In this document: one piece after another, positions 46,601 through 58,600 of the stretch
Layout of the letters: every line of letters starts with the position of its first letter
Numbering within the stretch: the first letter of the stretch is position 1
DNA from: Anagrus nilaparvatae
Taxonomy: Eukaryota; Arthropoda; Insecta; Hymenoptera; Mymaridae
Length of the DNA: 64,000 nucleotides
Direction: 5' to 3'
Assembly (NCBI GenBank): GCA_022575985.1
Contig: JAKSXM010000238.1
Coordinates: 13,038,001 to 13,102,000, forward strand
Notes under the pieces: model-generated
Told to the model about the DNA's origin: nothing
What the model saw: only the letters and a program-made list of their open reading frames with translations
Databases searched by the model: none
Translations under genes and position numbers: made by a program

Positions 46601-49600
46601 GATAAATGAGAATTTTAAAGAATTTACGATAAAAACGTTATAAATTGTTGAGGAAATGAAATAAATTTAATGTAAATTATGCAAATATACACTGAAAGAC
46701 TGTTGCGAGTAAAAGAAAGGGTGTGAAAATTCTTACGAGATTAAAATAATTTTAAAGATTAAAGCTAATTTCTAAAATAAGTAAAAGTAAAATTTCCGGG
46801 GTAATTATAAAAAAAATGGGTTACTCACCAGGGTTACTATTAGTGGCAGTACTGTAAGACTGTTGGGGATGTCTAATATATGCATTTTGCATTTGTGAGG
46901 CATGATGTTGTTGATGGTGTTGTTGCTGTTGTTGTTGTTGCGATAAAATACCATGTAACAATCTATTTGGATTTGAATTTTCTGTTTTAATACCATTAAC
47001 TACTAAATCTGTCGTATCTCGCACTGTTGATTGCACCACATCTCTCGTATCAACTAAAAAATTAAACATTTTTTTGTTATTTAATATTTTAGCGGATAAG
47101 AAATTTCGTTAGAATTAAAAACGATATTTGAAAGATGATATGTTGTATATTTAAATTGATTAGTTTTGTTTTATTCCAGACTTAAATTCAACCTTGAATT
47201 ATTAATACTCGTAGGGAAGAAAGAAACAGTTATAATACGAGTCTAGTCAAATCGACCCGTTTTTGCATTAGGTATTTATCATAATTTACCGTAATTATTC
47301 GACTTTTTTCTCTCTAATAAAAATTATATAATAAAAGAAGAACCTTCGATAAAAAAAAGTGACTTTTTCGAAAGTCACTTTCGCTTTTTAATAACCTCAA
47401 AAAAATAAGATGTTATGTCATATTATCGGTACATCATTTTTGTATATTTCTTTTTTTAGTCTTTTATAGAGTAAGGTCAGCATGTTTTTAAAAAAATTAA
47501 TACCATCAAAAAATAACTTTCTCGTATCAATTTTATTATTGCGTAATTTTTTTTCTCTTCTTCTTTTTTTTAACAGATAATATACAGTTTGAGTGTGTGT
47601 GTGTTACTCTTACTTTCATATATAAATGTATTGTCATTATATGTTTTATTTTTAAATTTTACAAAAAATGAGATAATGCGAATATTTTACTTTGTACTTT
47701 TTTTGCCAATATGTTTTAACAATGAATACCGGAAATTTTTTTACAAAACATATTTTTTTAAGGATGTCCGTTAGCTTTTTTTGTTATTTTACGGTTTGTT
47801 TAATTATTGAAATTTTCGGTTATAGTTTAAGTACTGTTGGGTTTTTTAAAGAGTACGTTTAATTTTTAAATCGTTGGTGGTTTTAAATTTATGGCTTTTT
47901 TTCATTCATTTTTTATGGGTTAAAATTTTAATTCTCGACTGACTTAAGAGTTCTTATGGAGATGCAAATTTCTGTAAATCTCTGCAACTCAGTTTCAACT
48001 TTTAAGTTGGTTGAGGAATGCCAAAATTAAATCTAATTTTTTTAAGTACAGGCACTAGTAATCAAAAAAAATTAAAGTGCAAATATTCCTTAAGAGTTAA
48101 CAGTTAATTATTCTTATTCTACTAAATTAAAAAGTAAAATTTTATTAGCTCAAATCACGCACATGATAAAAATGCTCTATTAAAGATTCTTTATAAAAAA
48201 AGCCTCAAAAAGATATTTAATATTTTTATCCTTTACAGACTAAACGTCCAGAATAAGAGAGTAAATAAACAAGTTATAATTTTAGTTTGAAACAAAAGTT
48301 TAAAGAGAGATGTGTGTTGGACTAAAATAATTTTAATTATACGTTTCATTTGATAAAGAGGATTACAAGTACAGTCATATTTATTAGAAGGCAGTTCATT
48401 TGTTCGTTAAAACTTTTGAATTTAATTATTTATAATTATTTGTATTTTATTTAATAATTCTGACAGAGTGACCAAGATATTTACCAATGCTTTGTTCGAA
48501 GAAATAATAACTGCATTGTAAAAAGTAACTTTCTGGGATTTACAAAAAAAATAGAATTTTTTCGAAAAATTAGTGAATTTTCAAAACATTTTGTAAATAT
48601 TCGATAAAAATCGTAAATTTACTAAATTTAGTATATTATCGAAAAATTTGAGAATTTCCGATTTTTTTTGTGAATTTACGAAAAAAGTTACAAATTCACA
48701 ATTATTTTTCGGAAATTTACAACTATTTTTTGAAAATTTTCGAAAAAAAATTGTAAATTATCAATTTTTTTCGTAAATTTACAAAAAAAAATTGAAAATT
48801 CTCGAATTTTTCGATAATGTACTAAATTTAGTAAATTTACAAATTTTTTCGAAAATTTACCAATTTTTCGAAAAAGTTCTAATTTTTTTGTTAATATAAG
48901 AAAGTTACTTTTTACAGCGTGAATTTAATATCAAAGCAATTATTGAGAAAAAAAATACAATTTTTTACATCTGTAGACTGCTCAGATATGAAAATGCTAA
49001 CGAAGCACATATTGAAATACCGTGACTAGAGGTATTTTCTCGTAAGTGAAATGAGTTCAGGAATTTTCTCGAAAGTGAAATGAGTTTGTAAATCAATAAT
49101 CAGAAATCCCCAAAAACTGTAAATCTTACTTTTTCTAATAAAATTGTAAAGTCGTGCTTTTTTATTTATATTTACAAGCAATCAATAAAATAATTTAAAA
49201 TTTTGACCTATATAAACAATAGAAAATGTTCAAAAAACTTATTTTAAAATCAGTACTAAAAAATTGAATATAACACGTACCCACAAGAATCTTAAAAAAA
49301 ATGAGCCTTATTATTTTTGGCATAGATAAAGCTAATGCTCTGAATTAATAAAATAATAACGTCTTTTAAATTTACAAATATAAATACTAGTATAAAACGT
49401 AATAATAGTCGTAGGTGTCTGCATAAACGTTTTATAATAATAATAACGACACTACCTGAACGGAAGCCAGTGTATTTTTGTCCCTGACCTATTTTAAATT
49501 GAGAACAAAATTTTTATATATTACTTACAATTAATTTTTTATTTTTTTGATTTTCCCGCCTAAATAAAGAAAATTTTCTATTTCCTTAATAATTAATGTA

Positions 49601-50475
49601 GGTCATGGATTTATTAAAGCTTCTTTGTTTCTGTAATTATTTCGGTGTCTTAAAAAATGAAAGCTCAAAATTTCCGTGTTTTTTATTATTATATAAAAAA
49701 AAGTTTATGTAGAACGAACTGGTTAGAGCAAGGACGCGATAGCCCAGTTTCTCCCATGTTACTAGTTTTATAAAAAGCTTTAGCAACAAAAAAAAGAAAA
49801 ATAAATAATATATTGATTAGTTCTTTTTTTTTTCAAACTCTATAGTTAAACTTTTTTTTAAAAAAAGACCTTGACATATTACGGTGCTTGACACGAAAAA
49901 AAGTGCTTGTTGTGTTTTTTTTTTTTTTATTTGACAGTCAAAACAAATGCGATAGTCTATGATTTTATTTTCATTTCTTTGTAATATAAAAAAATTTAAA
50001 TATCCCAGACTTTTATTGTGTAACCTTACCGGAAGTAACCTTAAATTATTGAGGTAGGTCAACGAAAAATTAATTTTTTTTTGGATGTAAAAACGTACTT
50101 TGTATTTCGGATAAAAAGAACTTTTGCGAAAATTAACTAATGACCTAGTCTTCCTCTCTCTGTTTCTCAAAAAAAATTAATAAAAAAATTGACCTTCATT
50201 TATATATTTTTGTTTATTCTTCTTTAACAAAATAATATTCGCAAAAAGTAGGAATTTTTTTACAAAAATAGCACGGAAAAAAAAAGACACTTTGACTCAC
50301 GATAACGTCTGATGAGATTTTTTTTGTACGGTTTGGTTCCTGGTTTTCTAGTACTCGAGCAAGAATCATCAGAATCATCAGAGCAACTGATATCATGATT
50401 GTTAATTATTTCTTCTTCATCGTTATTAAAATCACTTATTTTAACACTCAGATCTAACGGTTGCTCTTCAAGCAT
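43612..50475 (-). CDS. Eip74EF: Ecdysone-induced protein 74EF (E74), ETS factor, short isoform
   Basis: Ecdysone-response transcription factor. Coding exons (- strand order): 50301-50475, 46829-47053, 45472-46062, 43612-44300; phases agree and total 559 aa. The N-terminus is [18 protein letters not shown] and acidic/Ser-rich. The middle is Gln- and His-rich (CAA/CAT repeats) with a conserved [19 protein letters not shown] block at the exon 2/3 junction. The C-terminal ETS domain (about residues 462-546) starts [18 protein letters not shown] and has the DNA-contacting arginines in GRALRYYY; it ends [18 protein letters not shown], diagnostic of E74. IKTEN in exon 2 is a SUMO-consensus site. By analogy to the fly gene the internal first exon corresponds to the E74B-type form; that naming is inference. 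Confidence 0.93.
44301..45471 (-). other. Eip74EF: E74 intron before the ETS exon
   Basis: Intron with donor GTAAGT (45471) and acceptor TTGCAG (44301). It contains TGACCTTGA at 44553-44561, an extended nuclear-receptor half-site, and low-complexity tracts. No other gene. Confidence 0.6.
46063..46828 (-). other. Eip74EF: E74 intron
   Basis: AT-rich intron between GTGAGT donor (46828) and TTGTAG acceptor (46063). Open frames on either strand here look like chance. Confidence 0.6.
47054..50300 (-). other. Eip74EF: E74 intron with a fold-back element
   Basis: 3.2-kb intron. Contains a small hairpin (47357-47391, AAAGTGACTTT...AAAGTCACTTT), the fold-back element at 48518-48915, and related scraps near 49040-49085 (CTCG-AAGTGAAATGAG twice). 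Confidence 0.6.
48518..48915. repeat. Fold-back/MITE-like element, ~400 bp
   Basis: Seventeen-base perfect terminal inverted repeats GTAAAAAGTAACTTTCT (48518-48534) and the complement at 48899-48915. The inside is a degenerate palindrome made of AAATTTAC/GTAAATTT and TTTTTCGAAAA words. No ORF. Confidence 0.75.
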
Positions 50476-50660
50476 ATTTAAATATCTTTTTAACGATAAC
50501 CAAACATAAAAACAATTTTTTTTTTATCAATAAACAATCACTATTTCATTATAAAAAAATAAAAAACACGCTTTGTAAAAAATAACAAAAAAAAAAAACA
50601 ACACCAAAAAACTTAAAAATAAATACAAGTGAGAGTAACGTCTTTGCAACCGGTGGCACA

Positions 50661-50692
50661 CTGACTGAGACCGGCCTCTATAGCCGCTATAC
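50661..50692 (-). promoter_or_regulatory. Eip74EF: Candidate core promoter of the E74 short isoform
   Basis: On the - strand an initiator-like TCAGTC (A at 50666) lies 25 bases after a TATAGC (from 50691), about 190 bases upstream of the ATG at 50475, in a less AT-rich patch. Spacing fits a TATA/Inr pair. The TATA match is imperfect and no transcript data are available. Confidence 0.3.
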
Positions 50693-53600
50693 TCGTCCAG
50701 TAATAATATACCATGTAGTAAAATCTATATAGGAATAGTTCCAGTGTAAGAGAGAGCAAGATATATGCGAACCCCGCCAAACTTTATATTTCTTTGCAGA
50801 AAAACCTAAAGAAAGCAAGAGTGACGAGGAGAACGCAAGCGCTCTTTGAGTTACAATTTTTTTTTTAATAACATTTTTTTTTTTCTTTATATAAACGTAA
50901 CCAAAATTTTGTGCAAAAATTATCATTTATTTAAAAATTAAATATTCTTCTTTATCTTTACGTAATTTAAAAATGATAACACAAAGTACGATAGCACTCG
51001 AACTTAACGTTTCGCATGCTTTTTTTTTTAGAATTTATCAACGTTCGTAAAAAAATTAAATTTTATTTTTATAGAACTCACATTACTCAAGGTTACTTTT
51101 ATGCTAAAATTTTCGCAAAAAATATTAGCAACCTGAATAAATAAATTTCTGTTTAGAAAATTTTCAAGTACATAAACAAACCAACGTTCGATGCAAACCG
51201 GAAATGCGAAAGTTTTTTTTTCTGAAATGATTACTTAATTTAAGAAAAAAAAAAAAATCTATAAAGAAAGTTTTTATTATTTTTTAAAGAGAAATTTTTT
51301 TTTCAGTAAAAAAAAAATCATCTTCAATAATAATAATAACTACAACTGCTGGTGTTGCAAAAAAAAGAGAGAAAAAGAGAGGAAAAGAATCCATTACCAG
51401 GTTATTTAGGCCGAGACTAAAACGCGTGGTAAAAAAAAAACTTTTCCTTTTTCTATAAATAATAGACGTTCAACAATTTAATTGAAAATTATTATGTTTT
51501 GAGTGAAAGCATAATCTAATTTTTTAAAAAAGAAAAATTCTCTATTCAAGGACAGAAAACACTTTTTTCAAAGTGGGAATAACCGGAAAGATTCTCTCGC
51601 TGGCTTTTTCAAGGTTGATTCGGTTTTTCTCAAATTTTTCTCTCTTAAAAATACGTTAAAAAAATATTCGCGGAAGGATTTTTTTCTTACAAATCTACCC
51701 CCCTCTGTGTTTTGTTATTTGTTTGTTGCATAGCGTTCAAAAAAAAAAAAAAAAAAACAGGTTTTCGCCTAATCTTTTTATATGCAACTTTTTGAATATG
51801 TGCAACAAAAAAAAAAAAAGTTCAAAGTGCTTCTTTCTCTTTCTAATCCTATATTATGTTCTCTCCTCCCGAGTATTAAAAAAGTTCTTTAACCTTTTTA
51901 AAAAAAAAAAAAAAATGACCAAAAAATTCCCTATATATAATAATAAAAGGCTTTTTTTTTTTTATTCGAGACCGACCTTCGAGAACTAAAAGAATTGTAC
52001 ATTATAGTAGATATATCGCATGTTTGGCGCGACTACGAAAGGGGAAGTCGGTTAAAATGAGGAGGTTGTTTATAACATATTAGTGTTAGTATAAAGAAGA
52101 GAAGCAGAAGAGAGAAGTTACAAAGAGGGAGGTGGAGGGACGCGAACATTTTGCGGTGCACCGAACTCTCCCAAGGTTTCGCATTATTATTATATACGTC
52201 GACGACGACTTAGACGACGAAAAAAGCTCGATGGATTTTTCTCTCTTCTGTGTGTGGACTTGGTTATATACACACTACACTACTATTAAAAAAAAATAAC
52301 TAATACTCTTCCTGTTCTTTGGCTCTCCCATAGAGAGCTCAAGAAGAATCCAAGGTCAAAAAATATTCTTTTTTGCAACAAAATAAACGAGACAGCACGA
52401 GAAGCGCAGAAGAAGAAGAATTCTTAACTTTTTTTTTTTTATAGAAAAAATTAAAATATTTAATAAATATCAACCGTGGCCTAGATTAAAATGCATCTTT
52501 AATAAACCTTTTTCTAATCTCTAAGTCTTAATTTAGCAAAAAAAATTTTTATTTCAAATTTCCAAGATAATAAAAAACTTCCTGTAAAATAAAATTGTGT
52601 GTATTTAAAAAAAAAAAAAAAAAAAATTATTTTTAATGATAAGTACTTTATATATGACAGGTATTATAATAATAATAAGTCAGAGAAGGAGAAGAAAATT
52701 CAGGTCGCGCCTTGACATACTTGCTCTCTCTCTCTTACTCTCTGTACGCAAGCGTTTATTTATTTATTTTTAATATTAAATTTATTTAATAACTTTTTTT
52801 TTTTTGGATTTTTATATACTTTAAGTAAATTTAATTTAATCAAACACAAATAAGGAAAAAAATTAATTTTAATATCAAAAAAATGTTACGTAAGAATTTA
52901 ATTTAAAAAAAGGTAAATATTTACAATTTGTAAAAAAATGATTGCAGTTTTTAGTAGAGCGAGTTTTTGATGGTACTTTCGATTATAATTTTATAAAAAA
53001 AAAGTGAGAAAATTATAGCTAATTAATTTTTATGCTCAAAAGTTGGAAAGGAGAGATTTCACTAGATTTTTTACGTATAGAAATCGTCAGTGTGTTCTTT
53101 TTATTGATTTTTCACGCAAAAAATATTGTTTTATTGACCTAAGTAAATAAAAAGGGTTGATTTTTAAAAGTAAAAAAATTGTTTTCTTCATACACACACG
53201 TCAATTTTTATTGGCTTTGTTTTTCGATATAAAAATTATGGCACATAAAAATAATTCAAAAAAAAACGTACTGTAAGCCATAACTGCAATAATAATAAAA
53301 AGCGAAATTAAATTACTTAAAAAATTCTATGTTCCATGAAACACGCGATAGAAAAGAGAGATATCTTAAAAAAAAAAACTCTCAAGAAAAAAAAAAAGTG
53401 GAACAAACTTTTATTAACACGCAGATTTCAATTTCTTTTATTTTTATAATAAAAAAAAAAGTAATTTCCGCTGTGCAGCGCTTTCATTGTCATGCGCATG
53501 TCTTTCCGGTTTTCCTTTTCTTGTTAAACGACTTGAAACTTTTATAAGAAAAATTTTTTTTATGTAAAAATATTTAAAATATTTATTCGTTTTTAATTAA

Positions 53601-54421
53601 AAGGTATTTGTGTACTGTAAGTACTGAAGAGCGTAGAGAGATGTGAGCGAAAATACTTTAGGTTGGTTCTAGTAGTACCTGCATCTACAAATAAGCTTGC
53701 AAACGTTTGGATTGTCAGGTAATTGCAAATACAAATTTTCTTTGTTTGTTAGGTAAATCATAGTTGAAAACAAGTTAAAAAACATAATTTTTTGAAATCG
53801 CCTATTTATTGGTACCACGGGTGGATGAATCAATAAAATAAAGTTTTAAAAAACAATAATTTTGTTCTAATAACTTTGAAATTTTCAGTGCGCACTGTAC
53901 AATAAAGGTGATGGTAAGGTTTTATAAAAGGTAACATAAATATTCAGAGAAAAATTGGGGAAAAAACGAATTTATTTGAAAGTTACATTTTACTATCAGT
54001 ACTCGTCATGCTTCCAAAAACACTTAATTAGATTGTTTTTGCATGCTTCACAAATCCCCGCCTCACATGCTGGATCTTATACTTTTTTTTTTAGCTATAT
54101 AATATGGGACCTTGCAGTTAGAAAACAAGAATGCTACCACTGTACTATTTTAATTAAACAACCTTCTACCAACTGAAATTGCAAAATTATTTACAATAAA
54201 GTTGCAAAAAGTTTTGGGATTTTTTACTTTTTAAAGTTTCTTTATTGATAATATTTTAGACATAAATACAAAATTAGTTTACATATTTTAGATATATTTT
54301 TTATGTTACGTTTCCTAGCCTATATATAAGCTATATACGTATTTTAATATATATTTAGTAATTATTACATTTATTATAAGATTTTTAATAGTAAAATTTG
54401 GAAAAACCATTTTTTTTTTCA

Positions 54422-54488
54422 ATTCACTTGCGAGAAAATTTTGGTATCAGAAAAACTTGGAACTAGTTTAAAAAAAATTAAAACTCAT

Positions 54489-54519
<31 letters not shown>

Positions 54520-54595
54520 GTGACATTTCACTTGCGAGAAAATTTTTTTATCAAAAAAACTTGGAATTAGTTTTAAAAAAATTAAGACTTGGTCA
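54422..54595 (+). repeat. Direct repeat pair related to the 58.4-kb inverted-repeat element
   Basis: Two ~65-base copies (54422-54480 and 54526-54590) each begin TTCACTTGCGAGAAAATTTT and include AAACTTGGAA-TAGTTT. They are separated by a long T run (about 54491-54520). The first bases equal the end of the terminal repeat of the element at 58431. Confidence 0.7.
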
Positions 54596-55860
54596 TAAAG
54601 ACATCATTTTATTCTTTTTGACTTTTCTGTAACAAATTAGGTAAGAGAAGAATCTTAGCTGCTATTCTAACTAAACAAGCGCAGTTGAAATGAACTAAAA
54701 CTGTTAATTAAAGCTTATCAGTCTCAGAATAATTAAACCTGATGCTAATTTTAACAGACAGGACAAGCGTTTAATATATAAATTACAAAAATGTGTTTAT
54801 AGGATCACATAAGGATCAGTTGTACAGAACAGTTAAAAAATTCTAAGAATCTCATATGCATGAATCAGAAACATTACGGATGCTTGCCGCAGTCTCTTTT
54901 TTCAACTTTGTCATCAAAAAAATTGCACTCAAGCTATAAACTTTTGAATACTAGATAATCTGATAAAGATAAGCTACCTTGCTTATTAGTACATAAAATA
55001 CTCAATCCAAATAAATTTCAGATAGACAATTTTTATATCGAAACTTTTTTGCACAACTAGCAGTTTAATATCTCCAATTCTCAATATTTTTCTATCTACA
55101 CTAAATTTACCTATTAAAAATTCTTTGTGAAAAATTCATACACTCAAAAAATATAAAAAAACAAAAAGGTACGTTCGTTCACACGACATAATACCAAAAA
55201 GTATATTAGTTTTGTATTTCTAGTTAAAATGTATCCGATATAAATACGATACTTTCTTATAAAAAAAATTAAATCCGAGCCACCCGCACTTTGTAAATAA
55301 AAAAAAAAAAGCCATTGAACTTCTCAGTTATATAAAATCAAAAAAGGGAAGACGAGAAGATCTGGTGTATCTAATGACCAAAGATTAAAAAAAAAAAGCT
55401 AACGTCAGTCAAAAAAAAAAAAAAAAGGAATTCGAGGGCATCGTTCTTTTATAGCAAAGCGCGTGTGTGTTTTTTGTAAAAAAAAAATGGGATTTTAAGG
55501 GATGAAAAATTACTTTACAGGTCTATGAATTTTTATAATAGAAAAGGTCAAGGTTAATACACCTGCTATATCAAATTTTTTTTGTATCAAAAAAAATTCT
55601 TTTCATATATAAAAACACTTTTTATCTCGAAAAGGATAACCTTTGTATAAAATTTACGTACGTCAAAAAAAGATACAATTTAAATAATCTTTTTTTAAAA
55701 CCAATAAAAATGAATCTTTCGATACGCAACGAGGAAGGCTGATAAACGTAAATTTATAACAGTCACGTAATTTCAAGTATAAAAATGCAAAAAAAGATAT
55801 TTTTTTTTTTTAAAAGAATGAAACGTCTAGAATAATAAACAAGGGTTGTTTTTATGTATT

Positions 55861-56030
55861 TGACCTTGACTGTTAAGGGTTATCAATGTTATATATCATC
55901 ATCTTTTTTATGTCTATGACGTCATTCAGTGCGTATAGAGTGAAAAATTTTTTTTTTTTTTTATAATTAGATTACAATTTTTTTGTTGTGTCGTTTTTAA
56001 ATTTGAAATTAATTGTTTTGTTGACCTTGA
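55861..56030. promoter_or_regulatory. Eip74EF: Nuclear-receptor extended half-sites and a CRE in the E74 intron
   Basis: TGACCTTGA (complement TCAAGGTCA, the FTZ-F1/ERR monomer site) occurs at 55861-55869 and 56022-56030, with a consensus CRE TGACGTCA at 55917-55924 between them. Related sites lie at 52350-52358, 55544-55552 and 44553-44561. Motif matches only. Confidence 0.3.
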
Positions 56031-57817
56031 AATTTAAACTGGCATAAAATTTTATATGAATCATTTTTTTTTTGTATTAATAAATAAATAAAAAATGGAG
56101 GAATAGAAAACTTTCATTTGAAGAAAGTTTTTGCTTAACGGAAATGAAATGAAAATATAATTACATAATTATTATCAATCAAATTGAAGAGAAAAAAAAT
56201 TTTCATTTTTCTCTTTAATATTATATGAATTAGAGTCTGGAAAAATTGATTTTCTCCTATATTTAAACTTCTCTAAATTATTAATTAATTAACGTCTGAC
56301 CTTATTAACGAGAAAATTAAATAAAAAAGGTCGTGCAGTTTAACGAACTTTTCGACTAAACTTTACAGACACATAATTTTTCGCAAAAAAAAAGGTCGAG
56401 GGCCTGCCTGATAAATCAGTAGCAAAAAAAAAAAACAAATACATAAAAGAGAAAAAATCAATTGTTCAAGCTTTATTTTGACCCAGACGACCTTTTTTTT
56501 AAGGACTTTAACCTCAGATATTTTAATAAAAAGGAAAAAAAAAATCTTTCATAATTTAAAAAATTATTTATTCTCCCCTTACACAGACTTTTTTAAAGGA
56601 AAAACTTATTTTACCCCAAGTTTTACACATCAGGTGGATTTTTATTGCGTGCTGAATATTATCATGTCTGTTATTATTATTTCTTTCAATGTCAAAATTA
56701 TATGTAAAGGGAATTTTTTTTTGCTTTACAATTATTAGTTTAAGTATAACTTATCACATTGTTTTTTTTTAATATAAGTAATGGAAAAACTTTGGGTTCG
56801 AGGGGATAACTTCACCAGACGTAGGTAATTCGTTTTTATTTTTCTTCGTGAATTTAATATTTTTTGCTGTTTTTCCTGTTCAAATAACTGGCTTTCTTTC
56901 TTATTAGTAAATTGAGTATCGAAAATTTTTTAAATAAAGATCAAGAAAGCAATGAGAATTTTTAATTATCAGTAATTTAATCGTGATTAATGTATTATTA
57001 ATTTGTGCAAAAATGCAAAATTTAAAAAATAATAAATATTATTAGATAAAATTATAATTAATCAAAGGATTATATAATCCTTTCTTTTTTTCCTTATTTA
57101 TTTTTCAAAAATATCAGTGTAAATAAAAAATCTTGATTTTTTGATTTAACCAATTTTCTTTATTCACTGATTTTTATATTCGAATTAAAAATCAATTATT
57201 TTTTTTTATATGGGCACATTTTTCAGATTTTAGGATAAAATTATAAAATTAAACCAATTCGTTATGAAAAAATTTTCACTAATTCAGAAAATTATCTTAA
57301 AAACCTATCATGAAAAAAAAGCAAATTTTCTTGCTTTCTAAACTAAAAAATTTTTGTTTACATGCTCTAAAAATAATGGATCTGCTAGTACACGTACACC
57401 TGTTAAAAATTTCTTATTAAAAAAATTTTGTATTAACTAGAGGAGTGTGGTTATCAGAAATTACGAATACCCAATTCTGAATATTTTAAAGGTCTATAGG
57501 TGCAGTTTTGAATCGGAAATTTCAACGGTATAAGTGTAAATAGATACCATCTGTGATTTTTCTTTACCTTCTGGTAGTTAAATAGTTCTATTACCCTAAA
57601 ACCACTCCAACCCAAAGCGAAAAATCTAAGACCGACACAACAATTAAAATATTTTTTAAATAAAAAATAAATTTTCTTGTCTGCATAAAATTATTGTTTA
57701 TTTTAAGAAATTGACAAGTTAATAAAATTGCAATTGTTGAGTAATATAGAGAGAACCTGATGTTGAAGTTGATAACTTTGAAACTCGTCAATTTATAATT
57801 AACATTTAATTATAAAC

Positions 57818-58042
57818 TTGATTAAATTTTTCAACGATAAATTTACTATCATAAAAACAAATAATTCGGCCAAACTGAATGAAAACCTATTTCCAGAGAG
57901 CGAGTTTATGAATGAAAGCATAAAATTTTCTCTCAACGAATGCATCGGTAAAGAACAAAAAAAAGTTGATATCAAAAAAAGGAAACTGGATATGAAAATG
58001 CAAAGAGAAACAAACTCTCTCCTTGAATTATGCAAAAGATAA
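57818..58042 (+). other. Small open frame of unknown meaning (74 aa)
   Basis: A lysine/glutamate-rich predicted helix ending KKRKLDMKMQRETNSLLELC, with more even codon use than nearby chance frames. It could be a captured exon or chance. I do not recognise a family, and no splice partners are evident. Confidence 0.15.
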
Positions 58043-58430
58043 AACATATAGGGAAATAAATTATTTCCTCGTACGATTTTTCACTTTGAACTTTAAAAGT
58101 AACAACGAAATACTGATAAGATTTCTATTTATTTGTTTTTGCTCTGAAATGATAAATTTTAATCTTGTAAAAAGATTTTTTTTTTCTGCTGTTTCTTCTC
58201 TTTTTAAATTAAAATTTATAGTTATAGGACAAAAATATCATGATAATAGAAATCCTAAGTTAGCGTTCTAGAGAATAATATGATTCTAATTATTATCTTA
58301 AATAATATGACCAACTTTTCTGTATTATTTAAATTATGTAACGTCTTGTATTGGAATACTGTTATGTTTTATTAACAGTTTTTTTCAACTATATGAGGTT
58401 ATTTATGATAAATTTTTTAAATTTTTAATA

Positions 58431-58600
58431 AAATTTTTCTCGCAAGTGAAATGTCACTACTAAAAAAAGTTGAAAAACTAAAACCCATATTATGTTTAGT
58501 CCTATCTTACAAAATAATCAACTCCAGACTCTTAAAATTTTTTTTTTATTCAAAATCATCAAACTTAGGTTTCTGGTCATTTCACTTGCGAGAAAAATTT
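58431..58600. repeat. MITE, 170 bp, with perfect 23-bp terminal inverted repeats
   Basis: Ends 58431-58453 and 58578-58600 are exact inverted copies (core CTCGCAAGTGAAATG). No coding capacity. Related ends occur at 54422, 54526 and, degenerate, at 49040-49085, so this is a family in the locus. Confidence 0.8.
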
